Positions 35,016 through 42,204 of a DNA stretch of 64,000 bases are shown here, in pieces (position 1 is the first letter of the stretch; each line of letters opens with the position of its first letter). The stretch is from Sphingomonas sp. S1-29 (lineage in GTDB: Bacteria > Pseudomonadota > Alphaproteobacteria > Sphingomonadales > Sphingomonadaceae): positions 1,547,501 to 1,611,500 of the forward strand of contig NZ_CP110678.1 of the NCBI RefSeq assembly GCF_026167545.1, in the 5' to 3' direction. Under the pieces are notes generated by a model, which saw only the letters and a list, made by a program, of their open reading frames with translations, had not been told where the DNA came from and made no database searches. The translations under genes and the position numbers were made by a program.

Positions 35016-36251
35016 ATGGCGACGTTGGCACCCGAGGCACCCGCGCGCGCGGTCGATCCGCTCGACGTCAGCCGGGCGGAACTCTATCGCGACGACAGCT
35101 GGCACGCGCCGTTCGCCGAGCTGCGCGCCAAGGGCGGCATCCACTACACCGAGCATTCGGATTTCGGCGCTTATTGGTCGGTCGCCAGCTACAAGCCGCT
35201 GGTCGAGGTCGAATCGCTGCCCGAACTCTATTCGTCGCACGCTGGCGGGATCACGCTCGCCGACTTTCAGGAGGGGGTCGACGTCAAGATGCCGATGTTC
35301 ATCGCGATGGACCGGCCCAAACATACCGGCCAGCGGCGCACCGTCGCGCCCGCCTTCACCCCCAGCGAAATGGCGCGGCTGAACGCGACGATCCGCCAGC
35401 GGACCGGCGAGCTGCTCGACTCGATGCCGGTGGGCGAAAGCTTCGACTGGGTCGACAAGGTGTCGATCGAACTATCGACGCAGATGCTGGCGATCCTGTT
35501 CGACTTTCCCTGGAAAGAGCGGCGCAAGCTCACTTTCTGGTCCGATTGGGCGGGCGATATCGAGCTGATCAAGACCCCCGAACTGCGCCAGCAGCGGCTG
35601 GTGCATTTGTTCGAATGCGCGGGCTATTTCACCGAGTTATGGAATGCCAAGGTGGGCAAGGAAAAGACCCCCGACCTGATTTCGATGATGATCCATTCGG
35701 ACGCGATGGCCGAGATGAGCCAGCATGAATATCTGGGCAATCTGATCCTGCTGATCGTCGGCGGCAACGACACGACGCGCAATTCGATGAGCGCCTATGC
35801 CTGGGGGCTGGACCAGTTCCCCGACGAGCGCGCCAAGCTCGAGACCGATCCGGGGCTGGCGGCGAACGCCACGCAGGAGCTGATCCGCTGGCAGACCCCG
35901 CTCAGCCATATGCGCCGCACCGCCACCGCCGATACCGAATTGCGCGGGCACCGGATCCGGGCGGGCGACAAATTGGCGCTCTGGTATGTCTCGGCCAATC
36001 GCGACGAGAGCATGTTCGAGGACGCCGATTCGATCCGCGTCGAGCGGCCCAACGCGCGGCGGCATTTGGCGTTCGGCCATGGCATCCACCGCTGTGTCGG
36101 TGCGCGGCTCGCCGAACTGCAGATCAGCATCCTGATCGAGGTAATGGCCAAGCGCCGGCTGCGCGTGAACGTGCAGGGCGCGCCCGAGCGGATCGCGGGG
36201 TGCTTCGTCCATGGCTATCGGCGGCTGCCGGTCGAGCTCAGCCGCTATTGA
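35016..36251 (+). CDS. Cytochrome P450, CYP153-like
   Basis: Soluble class I monooxygenase (411 aa). The N-terminal core MFIAMDRPKHTGQRRTVAPA lies near residues 91-110, SFDWVDKVSIELSTQMLAIL near residues 144-163, the I-helix oxygen motif IVGGNDTTRNSM near residues 247-258, and the heme ligand Cys360 in FGHGIHRCVGARLAE. These segments resemble the CYP153 group, which hydroxylates alkanes and fatty chains, but related groups act on terpenes, so the substrate is open. AAGGAGAGG precedes the ATG. No ferredoxin or reductase gene lies next to it. Confidence 0.88.
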   Translation: MATLAPEAPARAVDPLDVSRAELYRDDSWHAPFAELRAKGGIHYTEHSDFGAYWSVASYKPLVEVESLPELYSSHAGGITLADFQEGVDVKMPMFIAMDRPKHTGQRRTVAPAFTPSEMARLNATIRQRTGELLDSMPVGESFDWVDKVSIELSTQMLAILFDFPWKERRKLTFWSDWAGDIELIKTPELRQQRLVHLFECAGYFTELWNAKVGKEKTPDLISMMIHSDAMAEMSQHEYLGNLILLIVGGNDTTRNSMSAYAWGLDQFPDERAKLETDPGLAANATQELIRWQTPLSHMRRTATADTELRGHRIRAGDKLALWYVSANRDESMFEDADSIRVERPNARRHLAFGHGIHRCVGARLAELQISILIEVMAKRRLRVNVQGAPERIAGCFVHGYRRLPVELSRY

Positions 36252-36315
36252 GGGTGCAACCTTTCGGATCGCGCGTGCGAACCTACATCAGGAGCGCCAA
36301 GCCAGAGGATTTTCG

Positions 36316-36801
36316 ATGCAGACCGATCGCCGCCGATTCCTGACGATTGCCGGTGTCGGCAGCGTTGCCGTGACGCTCGGCTGTTCGCCCGCGCAGACCG
36401 AACCCGCGCAGCGCTATCCGCTGACGCTGAGCGATGCCCAGTGGAAGAAGCGGCTGTCGCCCGCGCAATATGCGATCCTGCGCGAGCAGGGGACCGAGCG
36501 GCCCTATTCCTCGCCGCTCAACGCCGAGAAGCGCAAGGGCGTCTATGCGTGCGCGGGGTGCAAGCTGCCGTTGTTCGTGTCGAGCACCAAGTTCGAGAGC
36601 GGTACGGGCTGGCCGAGCTTTTACGCCCCGCGCCCCAACGCGATCGCGCTGCGCACCGACAAGATGCTCGGCATGGTGCGGACCGAAGTGGTGTGCCGGC
36701 GCTGCGGCGGGCATCTGGGGCATGTGTTCGACGACGGCCCGGCGCCGACGGGGAAGCGCTATTGCATGAATGGTGATGCGATGGTGTTCAGCGCGGTTTG
36801 A
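36316..36801 (+). CDS. msrB: Exported peptide-methionine (R)-S-oxide reductase
   Basis: Reduces methionine-R-sulfoxide in proteins (161 aa). The N-terminus MQTDRRRFLTIAGVGSVAVTLGC contains a twin-arginine motif (RRRFL) and a lipobox-like end with Cys23, so it is probably a Tat-exported, perhaps lipidated, periplasmic form. MsrB domain: two Cys-x-x-Cys pairs for zinc (CAGC and CRRC), FESGTGWPSF, GHLGHVFDDGP and the catalytic Cys in RYCMN. The ATG at 36316 is chosen for the signal; the upstream extension is not needed. Confidence 0.92.
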   Translation: MQTDRRRFLTIAGVGSVAVTLGCSPAQTEPAQRYPLTLSDAQWKKRLSPAQYAILREQGTERPYSSPLNAEKRKGVYACAGCKLPLFVSSTKFESGTGWPSFYAPRPNAIALRTDKMLGMVRTEVVCRRCGGHLGHVFDDGPAPTGKRYCMNGDAMVFSAV

Positions 36802-36812
36802 GGCGGGGAGCT

Positions 36813-37012
36813 CCTTCTCCCGCTGGCGGGAGAAGGATAGCGGAGCTTGCCAGCTTGCTGGCTAGCGTAGGTTGGATGAGGGTGGTGCGGCGCTTTGCGC
36901 CGCGCGGTCGCGAGGGCGACCGCGGCACCCTCACCCAGCTTCGACTAGGTCCGCGTGAAGAACGCGAACCAAGTCTTCGCAACCCTCTCCCGCTCGCGGG
37001 AGAGGGAAGAGG
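36813..37012. repeat. Large B-type composite repeat (about 200 bp)
   Basis: Bounded by CCTTCTCCCGCTGGCGGGAG (left) and CCCTCTCCCGCTCGCGGGAG (right). Inside are GATGAGGGTGGTGCGGCGC (36877 on) against GCACCCTCACCCAGC, and a nested palindrome GCGCTTTGCGCCGCGCGGTC followed by GCGAGGGCGACCGC. It lies between msrB and the convergent CHAP gene. Confidence 0.7.
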
Positions 37013-37016
37013 AGGC

Positions 37017-37562
37017 TCAGTCTACCGAAACCGCCTTGTCCATCGATACCGTCGCGCTCGTCGCGATCAGGACCGGGGCGTCGATTGCGGTCGGGGCGGC
37101 GGCGGGTTCGCCGTCGCGGTAAATGAAGCCGTTGGCGGGGTTGGCGCTGGTGCCAAGGCCACCGATCGGGCCGTACCAGACGCGCACCGAGCTCCAGTCG
37201 CCCGCTGCCGACACGTCGATCGCGCGGACATCGGTTTCGATCCCGCCGCGGCGCGACCAATTGGCGTGGGTGAGCAACACTTCGCGGTCGCTGACGACGC
37301 GCGATACGGTGGCGACATGGCCGAGCGGCATGCGGCGGGTCGAGGCCATCGACAGGACGGCGCCTTCCTTGGGAGTGGTGCCGCGTTCGTAGCGACCCTT
37401 GGCCTGGTCCCACCAGGTGTGCGCGTTGCCGCGGATTTCGATGCCCGAAACCTTGCGGGCATAAGGCACGCACTGCCAGAACTGGGCGAGTGCCGGGGTA
37501 GCCGTGAGCAGGCAACAGCTTAGCGTCAGCGCGAAACGCGCTGCCAGACGACCGATTTGCAT
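37017..37562 (-). CDS. Secreted CHAP domain protein
   Basis: A 181-residue exported protein. Signal peptide residues 1-27 (ending TPALAQ). The CHAP amidase/peptidase domain has its catalytic Cys in QFWQCVPYARKVSG near residues 28-41 and the catalytic His in MPLGHVATVSRVV near residues 78-90. HTWWDQAKGRYERG lies between them. Such domains cleave peptidoglycan amide bonds. The C-terminal 40 residues are a Pro/Ala-rich tail. A start at 37574 would add four residues. Confidence 0.88.
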   Translation of the reverse strand: MQIGRLAARFALTLSCCLLTATPALAQFWQCVPYARKVSGIEIRGNAHTWWDQAKGRYERGTTPKEGAVLSMASTRRMPLGHVATVSRVVSDREVLLTHANWSRRGGIETDVRAIDVSAAGDWSSVRVWYGPIGGLGTSANPANGFIYRDGEPAAAPTAIDAPVLIATSATVSMDKAVSVD

Positions 37563-37730
37563 GAAGCCCCCCAAGGCCCTGTGAACTTGTGGAGCCTGTT
37601 AAGCAGGGCTTCAGGTGGCGCGATAGCCCGTCGGCCGGTCGATCGGACGAGGCGTTGATCGGGAGCGACGAACGCCCGGAACCATTTTTGCCGCGCTCGC
37701 TTTGCCGCCGATAAGCCTCTACACGGCGCT

Positions 37731-38195
37731 ATGCGCTTATTTCCCCTCGTCATCGGGCTGCCGCTGGCGGCCTGCAACTTCGCCGCGGTAGAATCGGTGG
37801 ATTCGGCAGAATCGAACATCGCCGCCCCCAGCTCAGCTGCAACCGAGCTGCAGCCGGGGCTCCGGCCGGTGCGGATCGGCGAAGGCGGCCCCGGCTTTCC
37901 GGCCTGCCAGTCGCGCGCCACCGTCACCAATGTCGAGCCCGGCGCGACGACGCTGACGCTGCGCGAAGCGCCCTTTGCCGAGGCCAAAAGCGTCGTCGGG
38001 TTGGGAACGGGCATCGGCATGTATGTCTGCACGCGGACGCTCGACCAGCGCTGGCTGGGGGTCGTCGTTCCGCCGCTGTCCGATCCCGATGCCGATTGCG
38101 GCGTGCGCGGGCGGATCGAGCGCGCACGCGGCTATGATGGGCCATGCACCAGCGGCTGGATCATCGCCAACGGGGTGCGCCTGTCGGGCAGCTGA
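37731..38195 (+). CDS. Lipoprotein with SH3-like domain, unknown
   Basis: A 154-residue predicted lipoprotein with signal MRLFPLVIGLPLAAC (Cys15). A Ser/Ala-rich linker leads to a domain (residues 60-154) with TLTLREAPFAEAKSVVGLGTG, a bacterial SH3-like repeat (LR.AP....VVG.L..G), and paired Cys residues (CGVRGRIERARGYDGPC). The SH3 assignment is by eye. It is divergent from the CHAP gene. Confidence 0.75.
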   Translation: MRLFPLVIGLPLAACNFAAVESVDSAESNIAAPSSAATELQPGLRPVRIGEGGPGFPACQSRATVTNVEPGATTLTLREAPFAEAKSVVGLGTGIGMYVCTRTLDQRWLGVVVPPLSDPDADCGVRGRIERARGYDGPCTSGWIIANGVRLSGS

Positions 38196-38313
38196 TGCCC
38201 GAATGTTGCAAAAACAATACGCCGTGCGTCTTTTGCGAACAGCGCGTGCGGCTGATCGCATAGATTGTTGCATTGCACCACCATCCATGGTCCTTTGTCT
38301 GAACACGGAATAA

Positions 38314-38351
38314 CGTAGGGTTCAGCTTTTGGTTAACCTGACGGCCCTACG
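38314..38351. other. Imperfect hairpin upstream of hypothetical gene
   Basis: Arms CGTAGGG-TTCAG and CTGA-CGG-CCCTACG around GGTTAAC. It ends about 34 bases before the ATG of the 183-residue gene and could be an operator or a 5' leader stem. The rest of the 38196-38385 gap shows only a relatively AT-rich stretch (AATGTTGCAAAAACAATACG). Confidence 0.3.
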
Positions 38352-38385
38352 GTGAACCGTGCAAAACGAGCGGTGGGAGTAGGCG

Positions 38386-38937
38386 ATGGGTTCGAAGATG
38401 AAACCGGCCGAAGGCGCGATGGCGCTGGCCGAGATGAAAGAGTTCGCTGGCTTCAGCGCGGCGACCCAGCGTTATGTCCGGCGCTCGCTCGATGTCGGGC
38501 TCGATCGGCAGGACGCGATGGCGCGCTGGTCGCGCGACGTGGTCGAGGCCGCGGGCATTCGCGCGCAGACGCGGGTCTATGACCGGCTCCCCGAGGTTCG
38601 GGCTTTGGTGCCCGACGATAGCGGGCTCGAAGCGGTCGAGCCGTTCATGGCGCCGCTGGTGAGCGTGTCGGCGTTCGACCTGGCGCAGGGGCGGCTGACG
38701 ACCTTCGCTGCCTATCGCTTCCTGTACGAGCGGCTGATCGGCGCCGATGTCCGGCCGTGGCTGCCCGCGGCATTCTGTGCGGCGGCGGCGCTGCCGACAT
38801 TGCATCCCGAATTACGGCGCGGCCTGCTCCAGTCGATCAGCGAAGCCGCGGCGACCGCCTCGGGCTGGTCGAACCGCCAGCCGCGTTTCTATCCGGCGTG
38901 GGTCGAGAAGGTCGACACCGCGGCATTGCCCAACTGA
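38386..38937 (+). CDS. Conserved-looking protein of unknown function
   Basis: A 183-residue soluble, mostly helical protein (EMKEFAGFSAATQRYVRRSL; DAMARWSRDVVEAAGIRAQT; FAAYRFLYERLIGADVRPWL). No signal peptide, no catalytic motif visible. A GGTGGGAG precedes the ATG; a second ATG lies four codons later. It is convergent with the extensin-like gene. Confidence 0.7.
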   Translation: MGSKMKPAEGAMALAEMKEFAGFSAATQRYVRRSLDVGLDRQDAMARWSRDVVEAAGIRAQTRVYDRLPEVRALVPDDSGLEAVEPFMAPLVSVSAFDLAQGRLTTFAAYRFLYERLIGADVRPWLPAAFCAAAALPTLHPELRRGLLQSISEAAATASGWSNRQPRFYPAWVEKVDTAALPN

Positions 38938-38942
38938 ACCGC

Positions 38943-38969
38943 CCTCCCCTTCCGCGCAGGCGGGAGGGG
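38943..38969. terminator. Short GC hairpin between convergent genes
   Basis: CCTCCCC-TTCCGCGCAGGC-GGGAGGGG, between the 183-residue gene and the convergent extensin-like gene. No T-run. It resembles an end palindrome of the B-type repeats. Confidence 0.35.
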
Positions 38970-38970
38970 A

Positions 38971-39696
38971 TCAGCGGCAGGCGCCCCAGCCGGCGCTGCG
39001 ATTCGCCTGGTCGAAGTGGAAATGGTCGCGGTGCGCGGCGTTGTAGTCGGGCGACAGGACGGTGGCGAACAGATCGCAGCCGCCGTCGCGTACCTCGCGC
39101 AGGAAGGCGCCTTTCGCCGCGCTGTCGTCCCAGTCGTTCAATACGCTGATCCGGTCGCCTTGGGCGGTGCGGAAGCCCGCGATATCGACCGCGTTGGCGG
39201 TGGCATGCTCGCTGAAATCGCCCTCGTCGCGGCCATAGAGCCGGCGGCAACTATAGCTGCCGAGATGGTCGATCCGGGTCACGCGGCTGCCGAAGTGCCG
39301 CTGCGCGGCGGGTTGGACGACGTTCCACTCCCACATCGCCAGCGCCGCGGCGACGGGGCATGACACCCCCAGGTTCGACGGCGCGAAGTCGATCCGGCGC
39401 GCGCCGCCGGCGGTGAAGCGGATGCCGTCGCTATAGCCGCATTGGCCCGCGCTCACCGGCGCAAGCGCAGTATATTCGATCCCCGCGCGATCGAGCAGCC
39501 CGCGACAAATGGCAACATCCTCGCGCAGCGCCACCAGCTTGCCGCGGGTGAACACCCCCACCGGCTGGCCGAGGTCGAGCTCGGTCCAGGGCATGTCCTG
39601 CGGCCGGCTGCGGACGAAGGCGAACAGCGCGAAGGCGATCGCCAGCAGGATCGCGGCGATCACCACCGACCCGATGATCCTGCGGACCGCGATCAC
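38971..39696 (-). CDS. Extensin-like C-terminal family protein
   Basis: A 241-residue protein with an N-terminal membrane anchor (IIGSVVIAAILLAIAFALFAF) and the bacterial extensin-like domain (PF06904 type): CGYSDGIRFTAGGARRIDF, LAMWEWNVVQPAAQRHFG, SYSCRRLYGRDEGDFSEHATANAVDIAGF (a His/Asp pattern like D-Ala-D-Ala peptidases) and HRDHFHFDQ near the end. This fold resembles zinc-dependent peptidoglycan peptidases; activity is inferred. The GTG start overlaps the NUDIX gene stop. Confidence 0.87.
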   Translation of the reverse strand: MIAVRRIIGSVVIAAILLAIAFALFAFVRSRPQDMPWTELDLGQPVGVFTRGKLVALREDVAICRGLLDRAGIEYTALAPVSAGQCGYSDGIRFTAGGARRIDFAPSNLGVSCPVAAALAMWEWNVVQPAAQRHFGSRVTRIDHLGSYSCRRLYGRDEGDFSEHATANAVDIAGFRTAQGDRISVLNDWDDSAAKGAFLREVRDGGCDLFATVLSPDYNAAHRDHFHFDQANRSAGWGACR

Positions 39697-40448
39697 GCGC
39701 GCAGTGCGCCGTCGAGCGCTTCGCTGGTGACCGGATAGCCGAGGTCTTCGGGAATGCAGAGCTGGTCGATACCGTCGCGGCATTCGATCCAGGGGACGAT
39801 CGTCCGCACCGGATAGCGGCGCGCATCGTCGACCGCCGCTGCGAAGCTGGAAAAAAGCGCCAGCCGCTCGAGGTTGCGCCGGGTGGGGAAGATGATCCGC
39901 ATCCGCCCCGCCGCGGTTTCGTCGAGCACGTGCTGCGCGCTCGCCCAGAACAGCCGGCTGTTCTCGTTGCCGTCGACCACCGCGGGCGCGGCATCGGCGG
40001 GCGCTTGCGCGAGATAGAAGCGGGTATCGAAAATCTTGTGCGACACCCCCTGCGGGCGCCAGCGCGCGAAGGGCACCAACGCGTCGAGGTCGAGGCGATC
40101 GAGGCCGATCACCTGCCCCATCGTCTCGCCGGCATAGAGCCTGGCGCGCGCCGATTCGACGTCGATCGGGTCGGCCAGCCCGATCGCCAGCCCGGCTTCC
40201 TCGATCGTCTCGCGAATCGCGGCGATCCGTGCCGCTGCCTCGTCGATATCGCCCGCCGCCAGCGCGAGCGCGGCGGCGCGATCGGCATCGTCGACGCGGC
40301 CACCGGGGAACACGATCGCGCCGCCGGCGAAGGTCATCGCCTTGGCGCGCTCGACGAACAGGATTTCGGGGGCCGCATCGCCGGTATCGCGCATGACGAC
40401 CAAAGTCGCGGCGGGCCAGATGGTGGCGGTGTCGGGGGGCGAAGCCAT
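39693..40448 (-). CDS. NUDIX hydrolase
   Basis: A 251-residue hydrolase of nucleoside diphosphate-linked compounds. The NUDIX box is interrupted by an insertion: FAGGAIVFPGGRVDDADRAA near residues 40-59, then RETIEEAGLAIGLADP near residues 79-94. The C-terminal half (ARWRPQGVSHKIFDTRFYLAQAP) resembles the RNU/NUDT19-like group. The start at 40448 is preferred to 40481. It is co-directional with the extensin-like gene (GTGA overlap). Confidence 0.88.
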   Translation of the reverse strand: MASPPDTATIWPAATLVVMRDTGDAAPEILFVERAKAMTFAGGAIVFPGGRVDDADRAAALALAAGDIDEAAARIAAIRETIEEAGLAIGLADPIDVESARARLYAGETMGQVIGLDRLDLDALVPFARWRPQGVSHKIFDTRFYLAQAPADAAPAVVDGNENSRLFWASAQHVLDETAAGRMRIIFPTRRNLERLALFSSFAAAVDDARRYPVRTIVPWIECRDGIDQLCIPEDLGYPVTSEALDGALRA

Positions 40449-40489
40449 GTCCTCGTCTAGGCGATCCGCCCCCCCTGGCAAAGCCGCGA

Positions 40490-41008
40490 TCAGGTGGCGA
40501 AGATCGCGACCGCAATGATGATCGCGACGGTGTAGATCAGCAGGCCGATGACCATGAACGCCATGCTGAGGTCGGGGCCGAAGGTCGCCTTGGCCATGTT
40601 CTTGGCCTGGCCGAGCAGTTCGGGCCAGGTGTAGGACACGAAATCGCCCTGCGTCATCACCGCGACCAGCCGATCATCGGCATCGACGATCGGCAGCCGG
40701 CGAAAGCGTTCGTTCGACATGATCCGCAGCCAGCCGACCAGATCGTCGTCGGCGCGGGCGAGCCGCAATTCGGTGGTCATCACCTCGCCGACGCGAGTCG
40801 TCATGGGGTCGCGGCGTTCGGCGACGACGCGGCGCAGGATGTCGCGCTCGGTCATCATCCCGATCACGCGGGTGTCGGGATCGACGACGATGATCGAGCC
40901 GTAGTTCTTCGCCGACATCGCCTGCGCCGCATCGACCACCAACTGGTCGGGCGTGGTGGTCAGCGGCCGGGGCTTGCTGGCATATTCGGCGCGATCACGG
41001 ATCTTCAT
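40490..41008 (-). CDS. CBS domain protein with C-terminal membrane helix
   Basis: A 172-residue protein with a pair of CBS motifs: QLVVDAAQAMSAKNYGSIIVVDPDTRVIG (residues 22-50) and RIMSNERFRRLPIVDADDRLVAVM (near residues 95-118). The last 30 residues form a hydrophobic helix (MAFMVIGLLIYTVAIIIAVAIFAT), so it is membrane anchored. CBS pairs bind adenosine nucleotides. GGGAG lies before the ATG at 41008. Confidence 0.86.
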   Translation of the reverse strand: MKIRDRAEYASKPRPLTTTPDQLVVDAAQAMSAKNYGSIIVVDPDTRVIGMMTERDILRRVVAERRDPMTTRVGEVMTTELRLARADDDLVGWLRIMSNERFRRLPIVDADDRLVAVMTQGDFVSYTWPELLGQAKNMAKATFGPDLSMAFMVIGLLIYTVAIIIAVAIFAT

Positions 41009-41064
41009 CGATACGGCTCCCAGGGCTTGCCCGAAACCTGCGCGCAGCGACCGCCGACCGCGAT

Positions 41065-41095
41065 ACGGACCAAGGGGCAAGGCTCGCCCCCCGGT
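41065..41095. terminator. GC hairpin after MDR gene
   Basis: GGACCAAGGGGC-AAGGCTC-GCCCCCCGGTCC forms a 12-base stem with two G-U pairs, 14 bases downstream of the minus-strand reductase gene. No T-run, so termination is uncertain. Confidence 0.4.
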
Positions 41096-41108
41096 CCGCT
41101 CGAGCCGC

Positions 41109-42098
41109 CTACAGCTTCACGAGCATCTTGCCGGTATTGCGGCCCGAGAAGAGGCCGAGGAACGCCTCGGGCATGTGTTCGAGCCCTTCGACCACCGTCT
41201 CCTGCCGCTGGAGCTTACCCTCGGCCATCCATGTCGCCATGTCGGCGTAGAAGGCGGGCGCCTGGCCCATCCAGTCGCTGACCAGGAACCCCTGCATCCG
41301 GATTCGCGCGGCGATCGTCCGCGCGATGTAGCGAAGCTGGGTCGGCGCGCCCGAATTATAGATGTCGATCATCCCGCAAATCGCGAACCGCGCCCCCTGC
41401 CGCGCGGTCGCGAAGGCGGCGTCGAGATGGTCGCCGCCGACATTGTCGAAATAGACGTCGATGCCGTCGGGCGCGGCGGCGGAGAGCTGGCGCACCACGC
41501 TGCCCTCACCCTTGTAGTCGATGACCTGATCGGCGCCGAGCGAGCGCACCCAATCGCATTTGGCGGCCCCGCCCGCCGATCCGATGACCGTCATGCCCTT
41601 GGCCTTGGCGATCTGCACCACCGTCGACCCGACCGCGCCGGCGGCGGCAGAGACGAACACCGTCTCGCCGGGCTTGGCTTCGGCGACGTGGAGCAGCCCG
41701 AAATAGGCGGTCATGCCGGGCATGCCGAGCTGGCCGAGAAACGCCTGTGCCGGCGCATCGATCGCGGGCAATTTCTGCGCTTCGCGCGCGGGCAGCACCG
41801 CCTCGTCGCGCCAGCCGCCCATGTGGAGCACCCGGTCGCCCACCACGAGCGCGTCGCTGCGGCTCTCGATCACCTCGCCGACCGCACCGCCGCCCATCGG
41901 CTCGCCGAGCGCGAAGGGCGCGGCATAGCTTTTGGCGTCGTTCATCCGCCCGCGCATATAGGGATCGACCGACAACCAAAGGTTGCGCACGCGCACCTGG
42001 CCATCGGCGAGCGCGGCGGCGGGGATGTCGCGCAGCGCGAAATCGTCGGCGGTCGGCATGCCATCGGGGCGGCGTTCCAGGTGCCAGGCGCGGGCCAT
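41109..42098 (-). CDS. NADP-dependent MDR oxidoreductase (CurA/PTGR-like)
   Basis: A 329-residue medium-chain reductase without structural zinc, probably reducing enone double bonds. N-terminal LWLSVDPYMRGRMNDAKSY near residues 42-60 (family hallmark), PGMTAYFGLLHVAEAKPGETV, the cofactor loop VSAAAGAVGSTVVQIAKAKG near residues 150-169, and VYFDNVGGDHLDAAF. Length normal. It lies alone on the minus strand, just downstream of the DUF2171 gene's terminator. Confidence 0.9.
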   Translation of the reverse strand: MARAWHLERRPDGMPTADDFALRDIPAAALADGQVRVRNLWLSVDPYMRGRMNDAKSYAAPFALGEPMGGGAVGEVIESRSDALVVGDRVLHMGGWRDEAVLPAREAQKLPAIDAPAQAFLGQLGMPGMTAYFGLLHVAEAKPGETVFVSAAAGAVGSTVVQIAKAKGMTVIGSAGGAAKCDWVRSLGADQVIDYKGEGSVVRQLSAAAPDGIDVYFDNVGGDHLDAAFATARQGARFAICGMIDIYNSGAPTQLRYIARTIAARIRMQGFLVSDWMGQAPAFYADMATWMAEGKLQRQETVVEGLEHMPEAFLGLFSGRNTGKMLVKL

Positions 42099-42151
42099 GT
42101 CTTTCTCCTCGTTATGATCAGTTGCACCTTGCTACGGGAAATGCCGCGCAA

Positions 42152-42186
42152 GAAAAAGGCCCGGGCGTCGCCGCCCGAGCCCTTTC
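42152..42186 (-). terminator. Rho-independent terminator (minus strand)
   Basis: Read on the minus strand: AAAGGGCTCGGGCGGCGACG then CCCGGGCCTTTTT. The stem ends in a T-run, 19 bases after the DUF2171 gene stop. Confidence 0.82.
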
Positions 42187-42204
42187 ACCGTGATGTCGCA
42201 GCGA

